The position numbers were made by a program, and so were the translations under genes. 48,723 nucleotides of DNA from Pseudolactococcus hodotermopsidis (lineage in GTDB: Bacteria; Bacillota; Bacilli; Lactobacillales; Streptococcaceae), in the NCBI RefSeq assembly GCF_011170085.1, contig NZ_BLLI01000008.1, positions 1 to 48,723 of the forward strand. Reading direction: 5' to 3'. A model generated the notes under the pieces. The model made no database searches, was not told the DNA's origin, and saw only the letters and a program-made list of their open reading frames with translations. How positions within the stretch are numbered: the stretch's first letter is position 1; each line of letters starts with the position of its first letter. Shown here in pieces: positions 34,135 through 42,783 of this stretch.

Positions 34135-34910
34135 GAAGTTTATTAATTGTTGAGGATGAGTGGATTATCCGCAAAGCCTTGGTAGGACTACCTTGGTCAT
34201 TGATTGGGGTTGAACAGGTGTACGAGGCAAGTGACGGGCAACTTGGCTTGAAAATGGCACTTGAACAGCAACCAGAAGTGATTATTACAGATATTAATAT
34301 GCCTTTTCTTGACGGCATTGCCATGGCGAAACAGGTTGTTGAAAATCTTGCGTGTCAGATTATTTTTCTGACGGGTTATGATGAGTTTACTTTTGCGCAA
34401 GAGGCGGTTAAACTAAAGGCATTTGACTATATTTTGAAACCTGTTGACCAAGATATTTTATTGCCTCAAGTAGAAAATGCTTTTTGCTTGATTGAGGAGG
34501 AGCGACTGGCAAAACTTGCTATGCAAGAGTTTCAGGACAATCATGCGATTTTTGAGAGTGGCAATTTCAAAAATGGCTCTTTGATTGCTAAAGCTGTGAC
34601 TTATATTGATGAACATTATGCGGATGAGGATATTTCTTTGCAAAAGGTTGCCGATGAAATTCATGTCTCGCATCCTTATTTGAGTAATTTGTTTAAGCAA
34701 GAAGTTGGGAAAAATTACACGGAATATATCTTTGAATGTCGGATGAAAGTGGCTTATCGTTTACTTGAAATGACGAGCGAAAGTATTACTGATATTGCTA
34801 TGATGACTGGGTTTAATAATGCAAATTATTTTTCGAGTTGCTTTAAAAAGTGGCAAAATGTGTCGCCCAAACAATTTAGAAATCAAGTTCGTGAGTTACG
34901 GAAAATTTGA
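34131..34910 (+). CDS. AraC-type response regulator, YesN type
   Basis: A 259-residue regulator. The receiver domain (1-115) has the phospho-acceptor Asp54 (ITDINMP) and the conserved Lys in YILKPVDQD. A linker precedes an AraC-type DNA-binding domain (about 155-257) with two helix-turn-helix units: SLQKVADEIHVSHPYLSNLF and ITDIAMMTGFNNANYFSSCF. It overlaps the kinase gene (ATGA). It probably activates the divergent GH28 gene and/or the ABC importer operon, by context. Confidence 0.92.
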   Translation: MRSLLIVEDEWIIRKALVGLPWSLIGVEQVYEASDGQLGLKMALEQQPEVIITDINMPFLDGIAMAKQVVENLACQIIFLTGYDEFTFAQEAVKLKAFDYILKPVDQDILLPQVENAFCLIEEERLAKLAMQEFQDNHAIFESGNFKNGSLIAKAVTYIDEHYADEDISLQKVADEIHVSHPYLSNLFKQEVGKNYTEYIFECRMKVAYRLLEMTSESITDIAMMTGFNNANYFSSCFKKWQNVSPKQFRNQVRELRKI

Positions 34911-34937
34911 ATGATGTGTTTATGGTAGTATAAAATG

Positions 34938-34955
34938 GAGGCTGGGACAAAAGTC
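34938..34955. repeat. Solo IS1182-type terminal repeat
   Basis: GAGGCTGGGACAAAAGTC matches the ends of the IS remnant at 7872-8170. No transposase sequence accompanies it. Confidence 0.5.
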
Positions 34956-34992
34956 GAAAATTAGCATAATTTAGCTAATTATAAAATAGAAG

Positions 34993-35025
34993 AACCGCAT
35001 GAAATCAATGTTTTCATGCGGTTTT
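34993..35025. terminator. Terminator between the response regulator and GH28 genes
   Basis: AACCGCATGAAA (34993-35004) pairs with TTTCATGCGGTT (35012-35023), followed by a T-run on the plus strand. It lies directly after the GH28 stop on the other strand, so it probably serves both. Confidence 0.8.
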
Positions 35026-35026
35026 T

Positions 35027-36316
35027 CTATTTTTTTGATTGACAATGACGCATTTTAATTTCCTTACCATTTTCAATGTGAAAAGCCTTGCCCTCGTGAT
35101 TGGCAATCGTGACGTGCTCAAATAGGAAATTTTGTACATTTTCAAGATAAAACCCTTGTTGTTTCATCTCAGAAAGACCAGTCATCATGGCAGGTAGAGC
35201 TGCAAGGGCCTTATCTTTCATGGCAATGTCAATCTGCTGAAATGTGATGTCTGAAATCGGTTGTTCTGCTAAACCACAGATGAAACCAGCTGCGGCATGA
35301 ACATTTCGCGCCGTGATATTGGCAAAATGAATGCGCTGAAAACAAGGTGTATACGCATCAATCGGATAAGGCGTTTTGTCCCAAACGTATTTTTTATTGC
35401 CGTTAGGACCGCAGAAATAGTAAAGATTCATGACAAAAGGACAGATAACTTCTGTCATGATAATGTTGCTAATGCGAATATCCTCAACCGTGCCACCACG
35501 ACCACGCCGAGATTTGAAACGAAAACCGCGATCTGTTTGATTGAAAATACAATTTGTGATGACGACATTTCTAATATCGCCACTCATTTCACTGCCAATC
35601 ACGATTGCGCCGTGTCCGTGAACCATGGTGCAATTACTAATCGTGATATTCTCGCAAGGTTGCTTGTCAGCTATCGTTTCAGTTCCTGATTTGATGACAA
35701 GACAATCATCGCCGACATCAATATGGCAGTTGCTGATACGGACATTTTGACAAGAATCTGGGTCAATGCCGTCAGTATTTGGCGAATCGGTAGGATTTTT
35801 TATCGAAATATTATCAATCGTGATATTCTGGCAAAGAATGGGATTGACCGTCCAACTTGGCGAATTAATCAGCTGAACATCGCGAATTGTTAGGCGATTT
35901 GATCGTTCAAAACTGATAAGTTTAGGACGTGGTAACTTGAGTTCTGTTGGGTGATTGCGCTGTTTATCCCACCACAAATAGCCATTGCCGTCAATCGTCC
36001 CAAAGCCTGTAATCGCAATATTTTCCAAATCTTTACCGTAGATACAAGAGGCATGAACTTGCTGATTAACACCTTCCCAACGAGAAAAAACAGGCGGATA
36101 ATCTTCAGGTTTATCGCTAAATTTCAGCACAGCACCAGATGCTAGATGTAGCTCAATATGACTTCTTAGGAAAATAGCACCTGTCTGAAAAACGCCACTA
36201 GGAATAATTACCCGACCACCACCAGATTGTGAGGCTAGTGAAATTGCTCTTGCAATCGCATTTGTTGCACTGGGGGAATTTTCGTCTAAAAAATCTGTTA
36301 TCACATAATCAGTCAT
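35027..36316 (-). CDS. GH28 polygalacturonase-family enzyme, cytoplasmic
   Basis: A 429-residue right-handed beta-helix glycosidase acting on galacturonic acid linkages. The catalytic set is intact: NTD (180-182), DD (203-204), GHG (234-236) and RFK (266-268, in place of the usual RIK). There is no signal peptide, so it should act inside the cell on imported short pectic oligosaccharides, probably from the end or on a rhamnogalacturonan fragment. It is the only minus-strand gene of the pectin region and diverges from the ABC importer operon. Confidence 0.9.
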   Translation of the reverse strand: MTDYVITDFLDENSPSATNAIARAISLASQSGGGRVIIPSGVFQTGAIFLRSHIELHLASGAVLKFSDKPEDYPPVFSRWEGVNQQVHASCIYGKDLENIAITGFGTIDGNGYLWWDKQRNHPTELKLPRPKLISFERSNRLTIRDVQLINSPSWTVNPILCQNITIDNISIKNPTDSPNTDGIDPDSCQNVRISNCHIDVGDDCLVIKSGTETIADKQPCENITISNCTMVHGHGAIVIGSEMSGDIRNVVITNCIFNQTDRGFRFKSRRGRGGTVEDIRISNIIMTEVICPFVMNLYYFCGPNGNKKYVWDKTPYPIDAYTPCFQRIHFANITARNVHAAAGFICGLAEQPISDITFQQIDIAMKDKALAALPAMMTGLSEMKQQGFYLENVQNFLFEHVTIANHEGKAFHIENGKEIKMRHCQSKK

Positions 36317-36353
36317 TGCTTTTCCTCATTTTTTTAGTTATTTAAGCATAAAA

Positions 36354-36359
36354 AGTCAA
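36354..36359 (-). promoter_or_regulatory. Possible -35 of the GH28 gene
   Basis: The minus strand reads TTGACT here, 38 bases before the GH28 start. A recognisable but weak A/T-rich -10 follows at the usual distance. The ribosome-binding site is GAGGAAA. Confidence 0.35.
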
Positions 36360-36395
36360 CACTTTTGCCTATTTTTCGACATTTTGTCGCTTTTA

Positions 36396-36427
36396 TACTT
36401 TAAACGAGTATAGCGTAATTTAAAGTA
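36396..36427. promoter_or_regulatory. Inverted repeat upstream of GH28, candidate regulator site
   Basis: TACTTTAAA (36396-36404) and TTTAAAGTA (36419-36427) are perfect inverted 9-mers in the divergent region. They could bind the YesN-type regulator. The adjacent CGACATTTTGTCG forms a small hairpin. An end resembling the MITE at 17798 lies at about 36463-36484. Confidence 0.4.
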
Positions 36428-36550
36428 TTAAAAGACAAATATTTTAAGCTATATTTCTAATATTTTAAGAGCATTTCTAAAAACTACTTTTGTTTACACG
36501 TTGTAATTCTTAAATTTTTATAGTTTCAGCATAAAATTTTTGTAGTGCCA

Positions 36551-36581
36551 TGTAAGCGTTTTCTGTTATGCTAGTAACAGA
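36551..36581 (+). promoter_or_regulatory. ABC operon promoter with cre and palindrome
   Basis: TGTAAGCGTTTTCT (36551-36564) matches the CcpA cre consensus except for the final base. TCTGTTA (36562-36568) and TAACAGA (36575-36581) are inverted around six bases and enclose TATGCT (36567-36572), a likely extended -10 (TGT before it). CcpA repression plus a second regulator is suggested. Confidence 0.55.
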
Positions 36582-36617
36582 GTTAAAAAGAAATATAAAA
36601 TGATGAAAGGAAGTTTT

Positions 36618-37517
36618 ATGAAAACAGAAGCGCTGACTAACAAACAAAAGTTTCAAAAAGCACCGTATCTGCTGTTATTGCCATCGTTTGTTTTAATTGC
36701 TGGCCTGCTCTTTTTTCCAATGGCGCGTATTTTTTATTATAGTTTGCAAAACTATGATATTTCAGCACCATTTTACGATTCATTTGCAGGATTTGACAAT
36801 TTCAAACGCATTTTTACAGAAGATAAATTATTTATCCCGAGTTTAATCAACAGTTTCAAGTGGATTGTCTCACAAGTTTTTTTCCAATTAGTTTTTGGCT
36901 TAGGCATTGCCTTACTTTTGAACAAAAAGTTCAAATTTAGAGGTTTGACGAGGGGATTTGTTTTTGTGCCATGGGCGATTTCGGGTGTTTTGACTTCGGT
37001 TATGTGGAGTATGATGTATAATGAACATATGGGCGTTTTCAATGACATTTTGATGAAAATCGGCATTATACATGAACCTATGGCTTTCTTATCTAGTACA
37101 ACGAGCGCATTTATCGCAGTTGTTATCGCTGAACTTTGGCGTGGGATTCCGTTTTTTGCGGTAACACTTCTTGCCTCACTGCAGAGCATTCCTGAGGAAT
37201 TGTATGAGGCGGGCGCAATGGACGGTTCAAATCGTTTAACGGATTTGATTTATATCACTTTGCCACAGCTGAAGAAAACGATTGTTTTAACAACCTTACT
37301 CCGAACGGTTTGGGAGTTTAACAATGTTGACTTACTTTACAACTTGACAAATGGTGGTCCTGCCAACTCGACCATGACTTATTCAATGTACATCGTGAAA
37401 ACTGCGGTTAATGGTAGTGACTTTGGTTACGGTTCAGCCTTGACAGTTGTGGCATTTATTATCTTGACACTGATTGCCTTGGCATATCTAAAATTATCTA
37501 AATTTGAGGAGGCATAG
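36618..37517 (+). CDS. ABC sugar transporter permease (MalF-like)
   Basis: About 299 residues, six membrane segments. The binding-protein-dependent transport motif EELYEAGAMDGSNRLTDLIY (near 196-215) is the ATPase-coupling EAA loop. The start at 36618 follows AAAGGAAG. It is closest in plan to LplB/UgpA/YtcP-type permeases for oligosaccharides. The partner permease follows immediately, then the binding protein. No ATPase gene is present, so a shared MsmK-type ATPase encoded elsewhere is expected. Confidence 0.92.
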   Translation: MKTEALTNKQKFQKAPYLLLLPSFVLIAGLLFFPMARIFYYSLQNYDISAPFYDSFAGFDNFKRIFTEDKLFIPSLINSFKWIVSQVFFQLVFGLGIALLLNKKFKFRGLTRGFVFVPWAISGVLTSVMWSMMYNEHMGVFNDILMKIGIIHEPMAFLSSTTSAFIAVVIAELWRGIPFFAVTLLASLQSIPEELYEAGAMDGSNRLTDLIYITLPQLKKTIVLTTLLRTVWEFNNVDLLYNLTNGGPANSTMTYSMYIVKTAVNGSDFGYGSALTVVAFIILTLIALAYLKLSKFEEA

Positions 37518-37518
37518 T

Positions 37519-38355
37519 ATGCAAAATAAACGAGGTAAATTAGATAAAACCTTGACTTTTTATCTGCCACTTGCCACAATGTTGATGTGGACACTATTTC
37601 CGATTTATTGGACACTCAACACAGCATTCAAGCCCGAGGGCGATATTGTCAAATCACCACTTCAATACTTGCCTAAAAGTCCAACGGTTGATAATTTTAT
37701 CAATGCTTGGCGAGATGTTGGCTTTGAAAAGTATTTCAAAAATAGTTTCGTAGTTGGACTTGGCACTGTTTTTCTAACATTGATTTTGTCTGTCTTGGCT
37801 GGCTATGCCTTAGCCCGCTATGATTTCAAAGGTAAACGAATTTTCATGCTTATCTTACTGATGACGCAATTTATCCCACGCTCAATGTTGATTATTCCAT
37901 TGTTTGTCATGTTTAGTAAAGTTGGGTTGATTAGTAATCCAATTTCACTTGTTTTGGTCTATTCAGCGGTGCAAGTGCCATTTTCAGCCATTTTGATGCA
38001 AGGGTTCATCTCGGGTATTCCGCCTGAATTGGAAGAAGCGGCATCAATTGACGGTGCAACTCGCATTCAAGCAATTATAAAAGTTATTGTACCGCTGTTA
38101 TTGCCAGGTTTTGTGGCAACAGGTATCAATATCTTTGTTTATGCTTGGAATGAGTTTGTCTTGGCTTTGATGTTGGTTAATACGCAGAGCAAGTTTACCT
38201 TGCCTGTTGGCTTGAGTTTCATGCTTGGTGAATTTAATATCAATTATGGTGCTTTGGCTGCTGGTAGTATCATTGCATTAATTCCGTCAATTATTCTATT
38301 CCTATTTGCTCAAAAACATTTGGTAAATGGTATGGGTGGCGCTGTTAAAGGTTAA
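37519..38355 (+). CDS. ABC sugar transporter permease (MalG-like)
   Basis: About 278 residues with six membrane segments. The EAA loop is GIPPELEEAASIDGATRIQ (near 176-194). The segment MTQFIPRSMLIIPLF is typical of MalG-type subunits. The ATG at 37519 sits behind GAGGAGG, one base after the upstream gene's stop codon. It forms a heterodimeric channel with the preceding permease. Confidence 0.92.
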   Translation: MQNKRGKLDKTLTFYLPLATMLMWTLFPIYWTLNTAFKPEGDIVKSPLQYLPKSPTVDNFINAWRDVGFEKYFKNSFVVGLGTVFLTLILSVLAGYALARYDFKGKRIFMLILLMTQFIPRSMLIIPLFVMFSKVGLISNPISLVLVYSAVQVPFSAILMQGFISGIPPELEEAASIDGATRIQAIIKVIVPLLLPGFVATGINIFVYAWNEFVLALMLVNTQSKFTLPVGLSFMLGEFNINYGALAAGSIIALIPSIILFLFAQKHLVNGMGGAVKG

Positions 38356-38391
38356 AATTTTTATATTATAAAAATAAGGAGAGTATTTACA

Positions 38392-39720
38392 ATGAAAAAA
38401 TCAAAATTGATTTTAAGTATGAGTGCAGTAGTGCTATCAGCTGTTTTACTTGCAGCATGTGGTGCTAAAAAAGACGATTCAAGTTCTGCTGACAAAAGCA
38501 GCAAAAAAGATAAAGTTGTCAAATTAGTTTTCTGGGATGAAAATGCAGGACCAGATCGCACGCCGCTTTGGGAGGGAATTATTGACAAATTTGAGAAAGA
38601 AAATCCTAATATTGATGTCGAATATGTTGGTTTACCAAAGGATGAGGCAAAATCTAAAATTGATGCGGTAATTGCAGCAAATGATACGCCAGATGTGTCA
38701 TCTGTTCAATCAAGCTGGCTACCAGAATTTTCTATCCGTGGCGCTTTAGCACCACTTGATGATTATTATGAAAAATCTGATATTTCAACGTTGATTAATA
38801 AAGGTGCGATTGAATTTAACAAAGAAATTGTTAAAGACGGCGGGCTTTATGGCATTCCTTACACGCAAAACTTGGATATTTTATGGTTGCGGGAAGATTT
38901 ATTTGCTAAGAATAATTTGAATGCGCCTGAAAATTGGGATGATTTCTTCACAGATGTGAAGACATTGACAGAAGGCGATACTTATGGCTATACGATTCGT
39001 GGAGGTGCTGGTGGTTCGTTGCAGCTGCAACGTTTGATGTACGCTTATTCTGGTATTACTGACTACATTACCAAAGATGGTAAGGCGACGGTTAATGATC
39101 CAAAACATGTTGAATTTTTGGAAAAATATTTTGCCTTGTACCAAAAAAATACGCCTAAGAGTGATATTACCAATGGTTATAAGGAAATGGTTGCAGGTTT
39201 TGATACAGGTAAAGTAGCCATTTTGCATCATAATATTGGCTCATTTGGCGAACACAGCAAATCGCTTGAAGCTAATCAATTTGAGGCAGCACCATTGCCT
39301 AAATCAGTGAAAGGTAACTATGTTGCTGAGGGTGGCAATACAATTTCACTTGCGATGTTTAAAAATTCTAAACATCCAGATGAAGCCTTTAAATTGATTG
39401 AGTTTATGAACAATGCAGCTAGCCAAAGTACATGGAATCAAGCAGTTGGGCAAATTCCGACTAATTCTGATGTGTTAAAAGAAGATTGGATGAAAGATGC
39501 GCAGCATTTGAAAGTGGCGTTTGATGTCTACGATGATGATAGCACCAAATTATATCAACCACCATTTTATTTGCCAGATTACCGTTCAATCTTGGATAAT
39601 AAAGTTGACCCAGGTATTCAATCTGTGATGAGTGGCGATAAGACAGTCAAAGAGTTTTTGAACGAATGGGCGGCAGACTTGGAAGCCTCAAAAGAAAAAT
39701 ATGACAAAGCGATGAAATAA
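38392..39720 (+). CDS. ABC sugar-binding lipoprotein
   Basis: A 442-residue extracellular solute-binding protein (family 1). Its lipoprotein signal ends in LLAAC with the lipidated Cys23, followed by a Ser/Lys/Asp-rich linker. The mature part starts KLVFWDENAGPDR and has the DTPDVSSVQSSWLPEF and GIPYTQNLDILWLRED pattern of oligosaccharide binders. It delivers substrate to the two permeases encoded just upstream. The ribosome-binding site is AAGGAGAG. Substrate is inferred from the neighbours: unsaturated or short pectic oligosaccharides. Confidence 0.93.
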   Translation: MKKSKLILSMSAVVLSAVLLAACGAKKDDSSSADKSSKKDKVVKLVFWDENAGPDRTPLWEGIIDKFEKENPNIDVEYVGLPKDEAKSKIDAVIAANDTPDVSSVQSSWLPEFSIRGALAPLDDYYEKSDISTLINKGAIEFNKEIVKDGGLYGIPYTQNLDILWLREDLFAKNNLNAPENWDDFFTDVKTLTEGDTYGYTIRGGAGGSLQLQRLMYAYSGITDYITKDGKATVNDPKHVEFLEKYFALYQKNTPKSDITNGYKEMVAGFDTGKVAILHHNIGSFGEHSKSLEANQFEAAPLPKSVKGNYVAEGGNTISLAMFKNSKHPDEAFKLIEFMNNAASQSTWNQAVGQIPTNSDVLKEDWMKDAQHLKVAFDVYDDDSTKLYQPPFYLPDYRSILDNKVDPGIQSVMSGDKTVKEFLNEWAADLEASKEKYDKAMK

Positions 39721-39723
39721 ATA

Positions 39724-39768
39724 AAGGCATGTCTGAAATTTGAGAAATCTGAGTTTTTAGACCTGTCC
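39724..39768. repeat. Short relative of the 17798 palindromic element
   Basis: AAGGCATGTCTGAAA is inverted (imperfectly) at TTTTTAGACCTGTCC. TCTGAGTTTTTAGA is shared with the right end of the element at 17798-17903. It looks like a small deleted derivative and may end the ABC transcript. Confidence 0.45.
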
Positions 39769-39832
39769 GTAAATAACTGTTGTTGAATTTTAGCTGATAG
39801 TTAGAATAAGACAGCAGTTATTTGATTATCAG

Positions 39833-39838
39833 TATAAT
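39833..39838 (+). promoter_or_regulatory. Likely -10 box of the GH105 gene
   Basis: TATAAT lies 19 bases before the ATG with AAGGAAA between. Upstream, AAATAACTG and CAGTTATTT are inverted around the -35 area (about 39771-39823). Confidence 0.4.
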
Positions 39839-39857
39839 ATAAGGAAATGATAAAATC

Positions 39858-40949
39858 ATGTTAAATAAAAAAGAATTACTTGCCTTAACACGCAAGGCTT
39901 GTGAGACGCTAATGGCGAAATTTACACCTGAAACTTTACCACCTGCTGGGCATTTTCATTATCATCAAGGGGTGTTTTTGGACGGTATGTACCGTTTTTA
40001 CAAGCTCAATCACGAGGAGAAATACCTTGCTTATATTAAAAGTTATTATGACTCGATAATTGATGAGTATGGAAATTTGATGTTTGACCGTGATCAGTTG
40101 GATTCATTACAAGTTGGTTTATTACTCTTTCCCTTGTTTGAAGAAACGGGGGATGAGCGCTATCTAATTGCGGCGAAAAAATTGCTGCATATTGTCTACG
40201 GCATTAATAAAACTTCTGAGGGTGGTTTTTGGCATAAGGATAAATATCCTTATCAAATGTGGCTTGACGGTTTGTATATGGCGGGACCGTTCTTGTTGAC
40301 TTGTGCCAAATATTTTGGCGAATCAGACTTGATTGCGCAAGTTTTGTATCAAGAAAAACTGATGTTTGCGCATCTGTATAATCGTGAAACAGGCTTGTTA
40401 TATCACGCTTGGGACGAAAAATGTCAGCAACCATGGGCAAATCAGAAAACAGGGTGTTCGCCTGAAGTTTGGGGGCGGAGTGCTGGATGGTATGGTACGG
40501 CTTTGGTTGATATGCTGAAATTATTGCCCCCAAAACACCCTGAACGTGTTGAATTGATGCGAAAATTAGCCGCATATAGCAAGACGTTGATGTCCTATCA
40601 AGATAATGATAGCCATTGTTGGTATCAAATCGTGGATAAGGGGACGCACGCAGATAATTGGCTAGAATCTTCTTGTAGTGCGCTATTTGTCTACACAATT
40701 GCTGAGGCAATGAATCATGGCTTGATTGGTAAAGACTTATCTGAGGCGATTCAGACGGCATTGGCTGGTATTATCAAGCAAATGGTGGTCGTTTCTGGCG
40801 AGCATTTTGCGCTAAACAGTATTTGTATCGGCACTTCTGCGGGGACTTATGATTATTATGTGTCGCGTCCGACTTCTGAAAATGACTTGCATGGTGTTGC
40901 CGTCTTTATTTGGGCTGTTTTAGCGGTGTATGATTTATTGGAGGACTAG
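39858..40949 (+). CDS. GH105 unsaturated rhamnogalacturonyl hydrolase (YteR/YesR type)
   Basis: Removes the unsaturated uronate left by pectate or rhamnogalacturonan lyases. It is a 363-residue (alpha/alpha)6 barrel without a signal peptide, so it acts inside the cell. YQMWLDGLYMAGPF carries the catalytic-type Asp137. VWGRSAGWYGTALVDML (near 210-226) and WLESSCSALFVY are family hallmarks. The 4-deoxy-5-keto-uronate it releases is the substrate of KduI, which ties this operon to the kdu genes. Confidence 0.92.
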   Translation: MLNKKELLALTRKACETLMAKFTPETLPPAGHFHYHQGVFLDGMYRFYKLNHEEKYLAYIKSYYDSIIDEYGNLMFDRDQLDSLQVGLLLFPLFEETGDERYLIAAKKLLHIVYGINKTSEGGFWHKDKYPYQMWLDGLYMAGPFLLTCAKYFGESDLIAQVLYQEKLMFAHLYNRETGLLYHAWDEKCQQPWANQKTGCSPEVWGRSAGWYGTALVDMLKLLPPKHPERVELMRKLAAYSKTLMSYQDNDSHCWYQIVDKGTHADNWLESSCSALFVYTIAEAMNHGLIGKDLSEAIQTALAGIIKQMVVVSGEHFALNSICIGTSAGTYDYYVSRPTSENDLHGVAVFIWAVLAVYDLLED

Positions 40950-40951
40950 CC

Positions 40952-41788
40952 ATGATGCCATTTAATATTGGAGTTCGTGCGCATGACATTTCGGCAAATT
41001 CTCGCGAGGAACTTGGGCGTAAATTGCTTGATTTTGGTTTTAGCCATATTCAGTTGGCTGTCGGCAAATCTTTTCCCGAATTTGCGCCAAATGTGACAGC
41101 TATTTCTAGTGGTACAGGACATTATCTCGGCGATTATCTGGGGAAATTAGGGATAAAAATTTCAATTTTGGGCTGTTATGTCAATATTTCTAGTCCAGAT
41201 AACTTTGTTCGTGAGCAAGCAATTCAAGCCTTCCAACATCATTTATCGCTTGCGAATCAGTTTAATGCTAGTGTTGTTGGAACTGAGACAGGCAGTCTTG
41301 GCAATGGTTATACGCAGGAAAATTTTACCGAAACTGCTTATTGTGTGGCGAGAAATTCTGTGAGTGAATTGGTTGACTATGCAGAACATTTGGGGGTAAT
41401 TGTTGGCATTGAGGCTGGCATTAATCATCCCTTATATACTGCTGAATTAGCCAAACGCTTGGTTCGAGAAATGGCATCGCCAAACTTGAAAGTGATACTA
41501 GATTGTGCTAATTTGATTTCAATCGAGAATTATCAATCGCAAGAAAAGGTTGTTTATCAAGCGTTAGACTTACTCCGTGATGATATTTGTTCGCTACATT
41601 TGAAAGATTTTATCGTTGAAAATGAGCAAATCAAAATTGTTCCTGTTGGTACTGGCATGATGAAATATGACCAAATCTTACAATTTTTAAAACGAGATAA
41701 ACCACTGATGTTTGCAAGTTTGGAGGCAACGCCTGAGAAAAATATCCCGCATGCTTTGACACATTTAGCGCAAATTTATGATAAATGA
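40952..41788 (+). CDS. Xylose-isomerase-like TIM-barrel sugar epimerase/isomerase
   Basis: A 278-residue AP-endonuclease-2-type TIM barrel. Metal-site residues include the Glu of GTETGSLG, IVGIEAGINHPLYTAE (near 148), VILDCANLIS (near 174), and CSLHLKDFIVE (near 214). GGAGG lies ahead of ATGATG. It starts two bases after GH105, so they are cotranslated. It probably acts on a product of GH105/GH28 cleavage (epimerase or isomerase). The specific reaction cannot be read. Confidence 0.8.
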   Translation: MMPFNIGVRAHDISANSREELGRKLLDFGFSHIQLAVGKSFPEFAPNVTAISSGTGHYLGDYLGKLGIKISILGCYVNISSPDNFVREQAIQAFQHHLSLANQFNASVVGTETGSLGNGYTQENFTETAYCVARNSVSELVDYAEHLGVIVGIEAGINHPLYTAELAKRLVREMASPNLKVILDCANLISIENYQSQEKVVYQALDLLRDDICSLHLKDFIVENEQIKIVPVGTGMMKYDQILQFLKRDKPLMFASLEATPEKNIPHALTHLAQIYDK

Positions 41789-42042
41789 ATAGTAAAACTA
41801 GTGAGACAATACTTACTGAAAATACTATTAAGGATATAACAGAACTCGCAACAGATGTTCCTTTAAGAAAAATCTGTCGTAATTATAAGAGTTAGGAAAG
41901 TGACTAGATTAGGAGTATTTTCGATTAGGTTATGAACAAAATTTATATGAAGTGATAAAAGACGGCTGAGAAAATTGATTATATCAAGAAAAACGACTTT
42001 GAAACTTTCCCAAATAATAACTAATAAAATATCTATAAATTT
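41785..42042 (+). other. Short open frame and decayed sequence after the epimerase gene
   Basis: ATGA at the end of the epimerase gene opens a 36-codon frame (MNSKTSETILTENTIKDITE...) ending at 41895. It is followed by fragments that look coding-like (EKIDYIKKNDFETF near 41970) but are broken by stops. It reads like debris of a lost gene at the border to the toxin locus. I recognise no family. Confidence 0.35.
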
Positions 42043-42070
42043 AAGCGAGTAGGAACCTACCGCTTTTTTT
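42043..42070 (+). terminator. Terminator before the LXG locus
   Basis: AAGCGAGTAGG pairs with CCTACCGCTT around AA, followed by a T-run. Confidence 0.8.
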
Positions 42071-42134
42071 GTAGATAAATGAATAAAAGAACTAATGATT
42101 TATTTGAAAATATATCTTAATATATATCAAATTA

Positions 42135-42163
42135 TGGAAATGCTTTCAATAAAATGTTATAAT
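42135..42163 (+). promoter_or_regulatory. LXG operon promoter with cre-like site
   Basis: The extended -10 is TGTTATAAT (TATAAT 42158-42163). At the -35 position lies TGGAAATGCTTTCA (42135-42148), which differs from the cre consensus only at the central C. Catabolite control is possible. The region 42071-42134 is AT-rich and empty. Confidence 0.5.
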
Positions 42164-42196
42164 ATCTTAAAATGTAACTAAGATATAGGAGAATTT

Positions 42197-42469
42197 ATGC
42201 CAACAGGGAAAATAAAATCAAGTACCGTAGATGCACAAGCCGCAATTTCAGAACTTACAGGGATAAGCGCAACTAATTTTGCGAACCAATCTGTTGATTT
42301 CAGTTCAAGTAATATTTCAAGTATGCTTGCAGGTCAGATACTAGTCAATCAACTCATGAATCATACTTCAAAAGTTGTTTCATGCGTCTTATCACAAGCT
42401 AATAAATTTCCAGAATTAGCTCGTGCGATTGAAGAACGTGATATTGCAGATAGTCAGAGGTTTAGATAA
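42197..42469 (+). CDS. LXG-associated small helical protein (TIGR04197/DUF3130, Lap1-like)
   Basis: A 90-residue all-helical protein. The start MPTGKIKSSTVDAQAAISEL and the Ser/Asn-rich middle (SVDFSSSNISSMLAGQ) match small proteins encoded ahead of LXG toxins in streptococci. These act as targeting partners that bind the LXG domain for type VIIb export (family knowledge). AGGAGAAT precedes the ATG. It is the first gene of the toxin operon, and the next gene begins at its stop codon (TAATGG). Confidence 0.75.
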   Translation: MPTGKIKSSTVDAQAAISELTGISATNFANQSVDFSSSNISSMLAGQILVNQLMNHTSKVVSCVLSQANKFPELARAIEERDIADSQRFR

Positions 42470-42780
42470 TGGTTAAAGAAACAGCTAAAAAAGGGCTTTT
42501 TGATGATTTTTGGACAATTTCCCCCGAGCGTGATTTAGTAGATGATACCAAAAAAGTTGAAGAAGAAATCATCGAAAATCCTCGGTGGGAAGATTATGAC
42601 TGGACAGACTGGGCAGAATATTGGCATATTAGCATTGAACGGACACGGCTAAACTTTGAAAAGGCAGACGACGAAGAAAAAGTCAGCTTAATTTATGCTA
42701 ATCGAACAATTCATGAACAAGCTGAAGAAAAACGTCAAAAACTTGCTAAAAAAGAAGCTGATAGGGTCAAGTATCAATAA
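42469..42780 (+). CDS. LXG-operon helper protein, N-terminal part (in-frame stop)
   Basis: 103 codons, Trp-rich and acidic (LFDDFWTISPERD, WEDYDWTDWAEYW), ending in a Lys/Glu/Arg-rich helix (EEKRQKLAKKEADRVKYQ). The TAA at 42778 is followed in the same frame by SLKKFAAEKKEKA, which continues the same kind of helix. This suggests that one ancestral gene (42469-43218, 249 codons plus stop) has been split by a nonsense change. The function would be that of an LXG chaperone or targeting factor; no family is recognised for the N-terminal part. Confidence 0.6.
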   Translation: MVKETAKKGLFDDFWTISPERDLVDDTKKVEEEIIENPRWEDYDWTDWAEYWHISIERTRLNFEKADDEEKVSLIYANRTIHEQAEEKRQKLAKKEADRVKYQ

Positions 42781-42783
42781 TCT

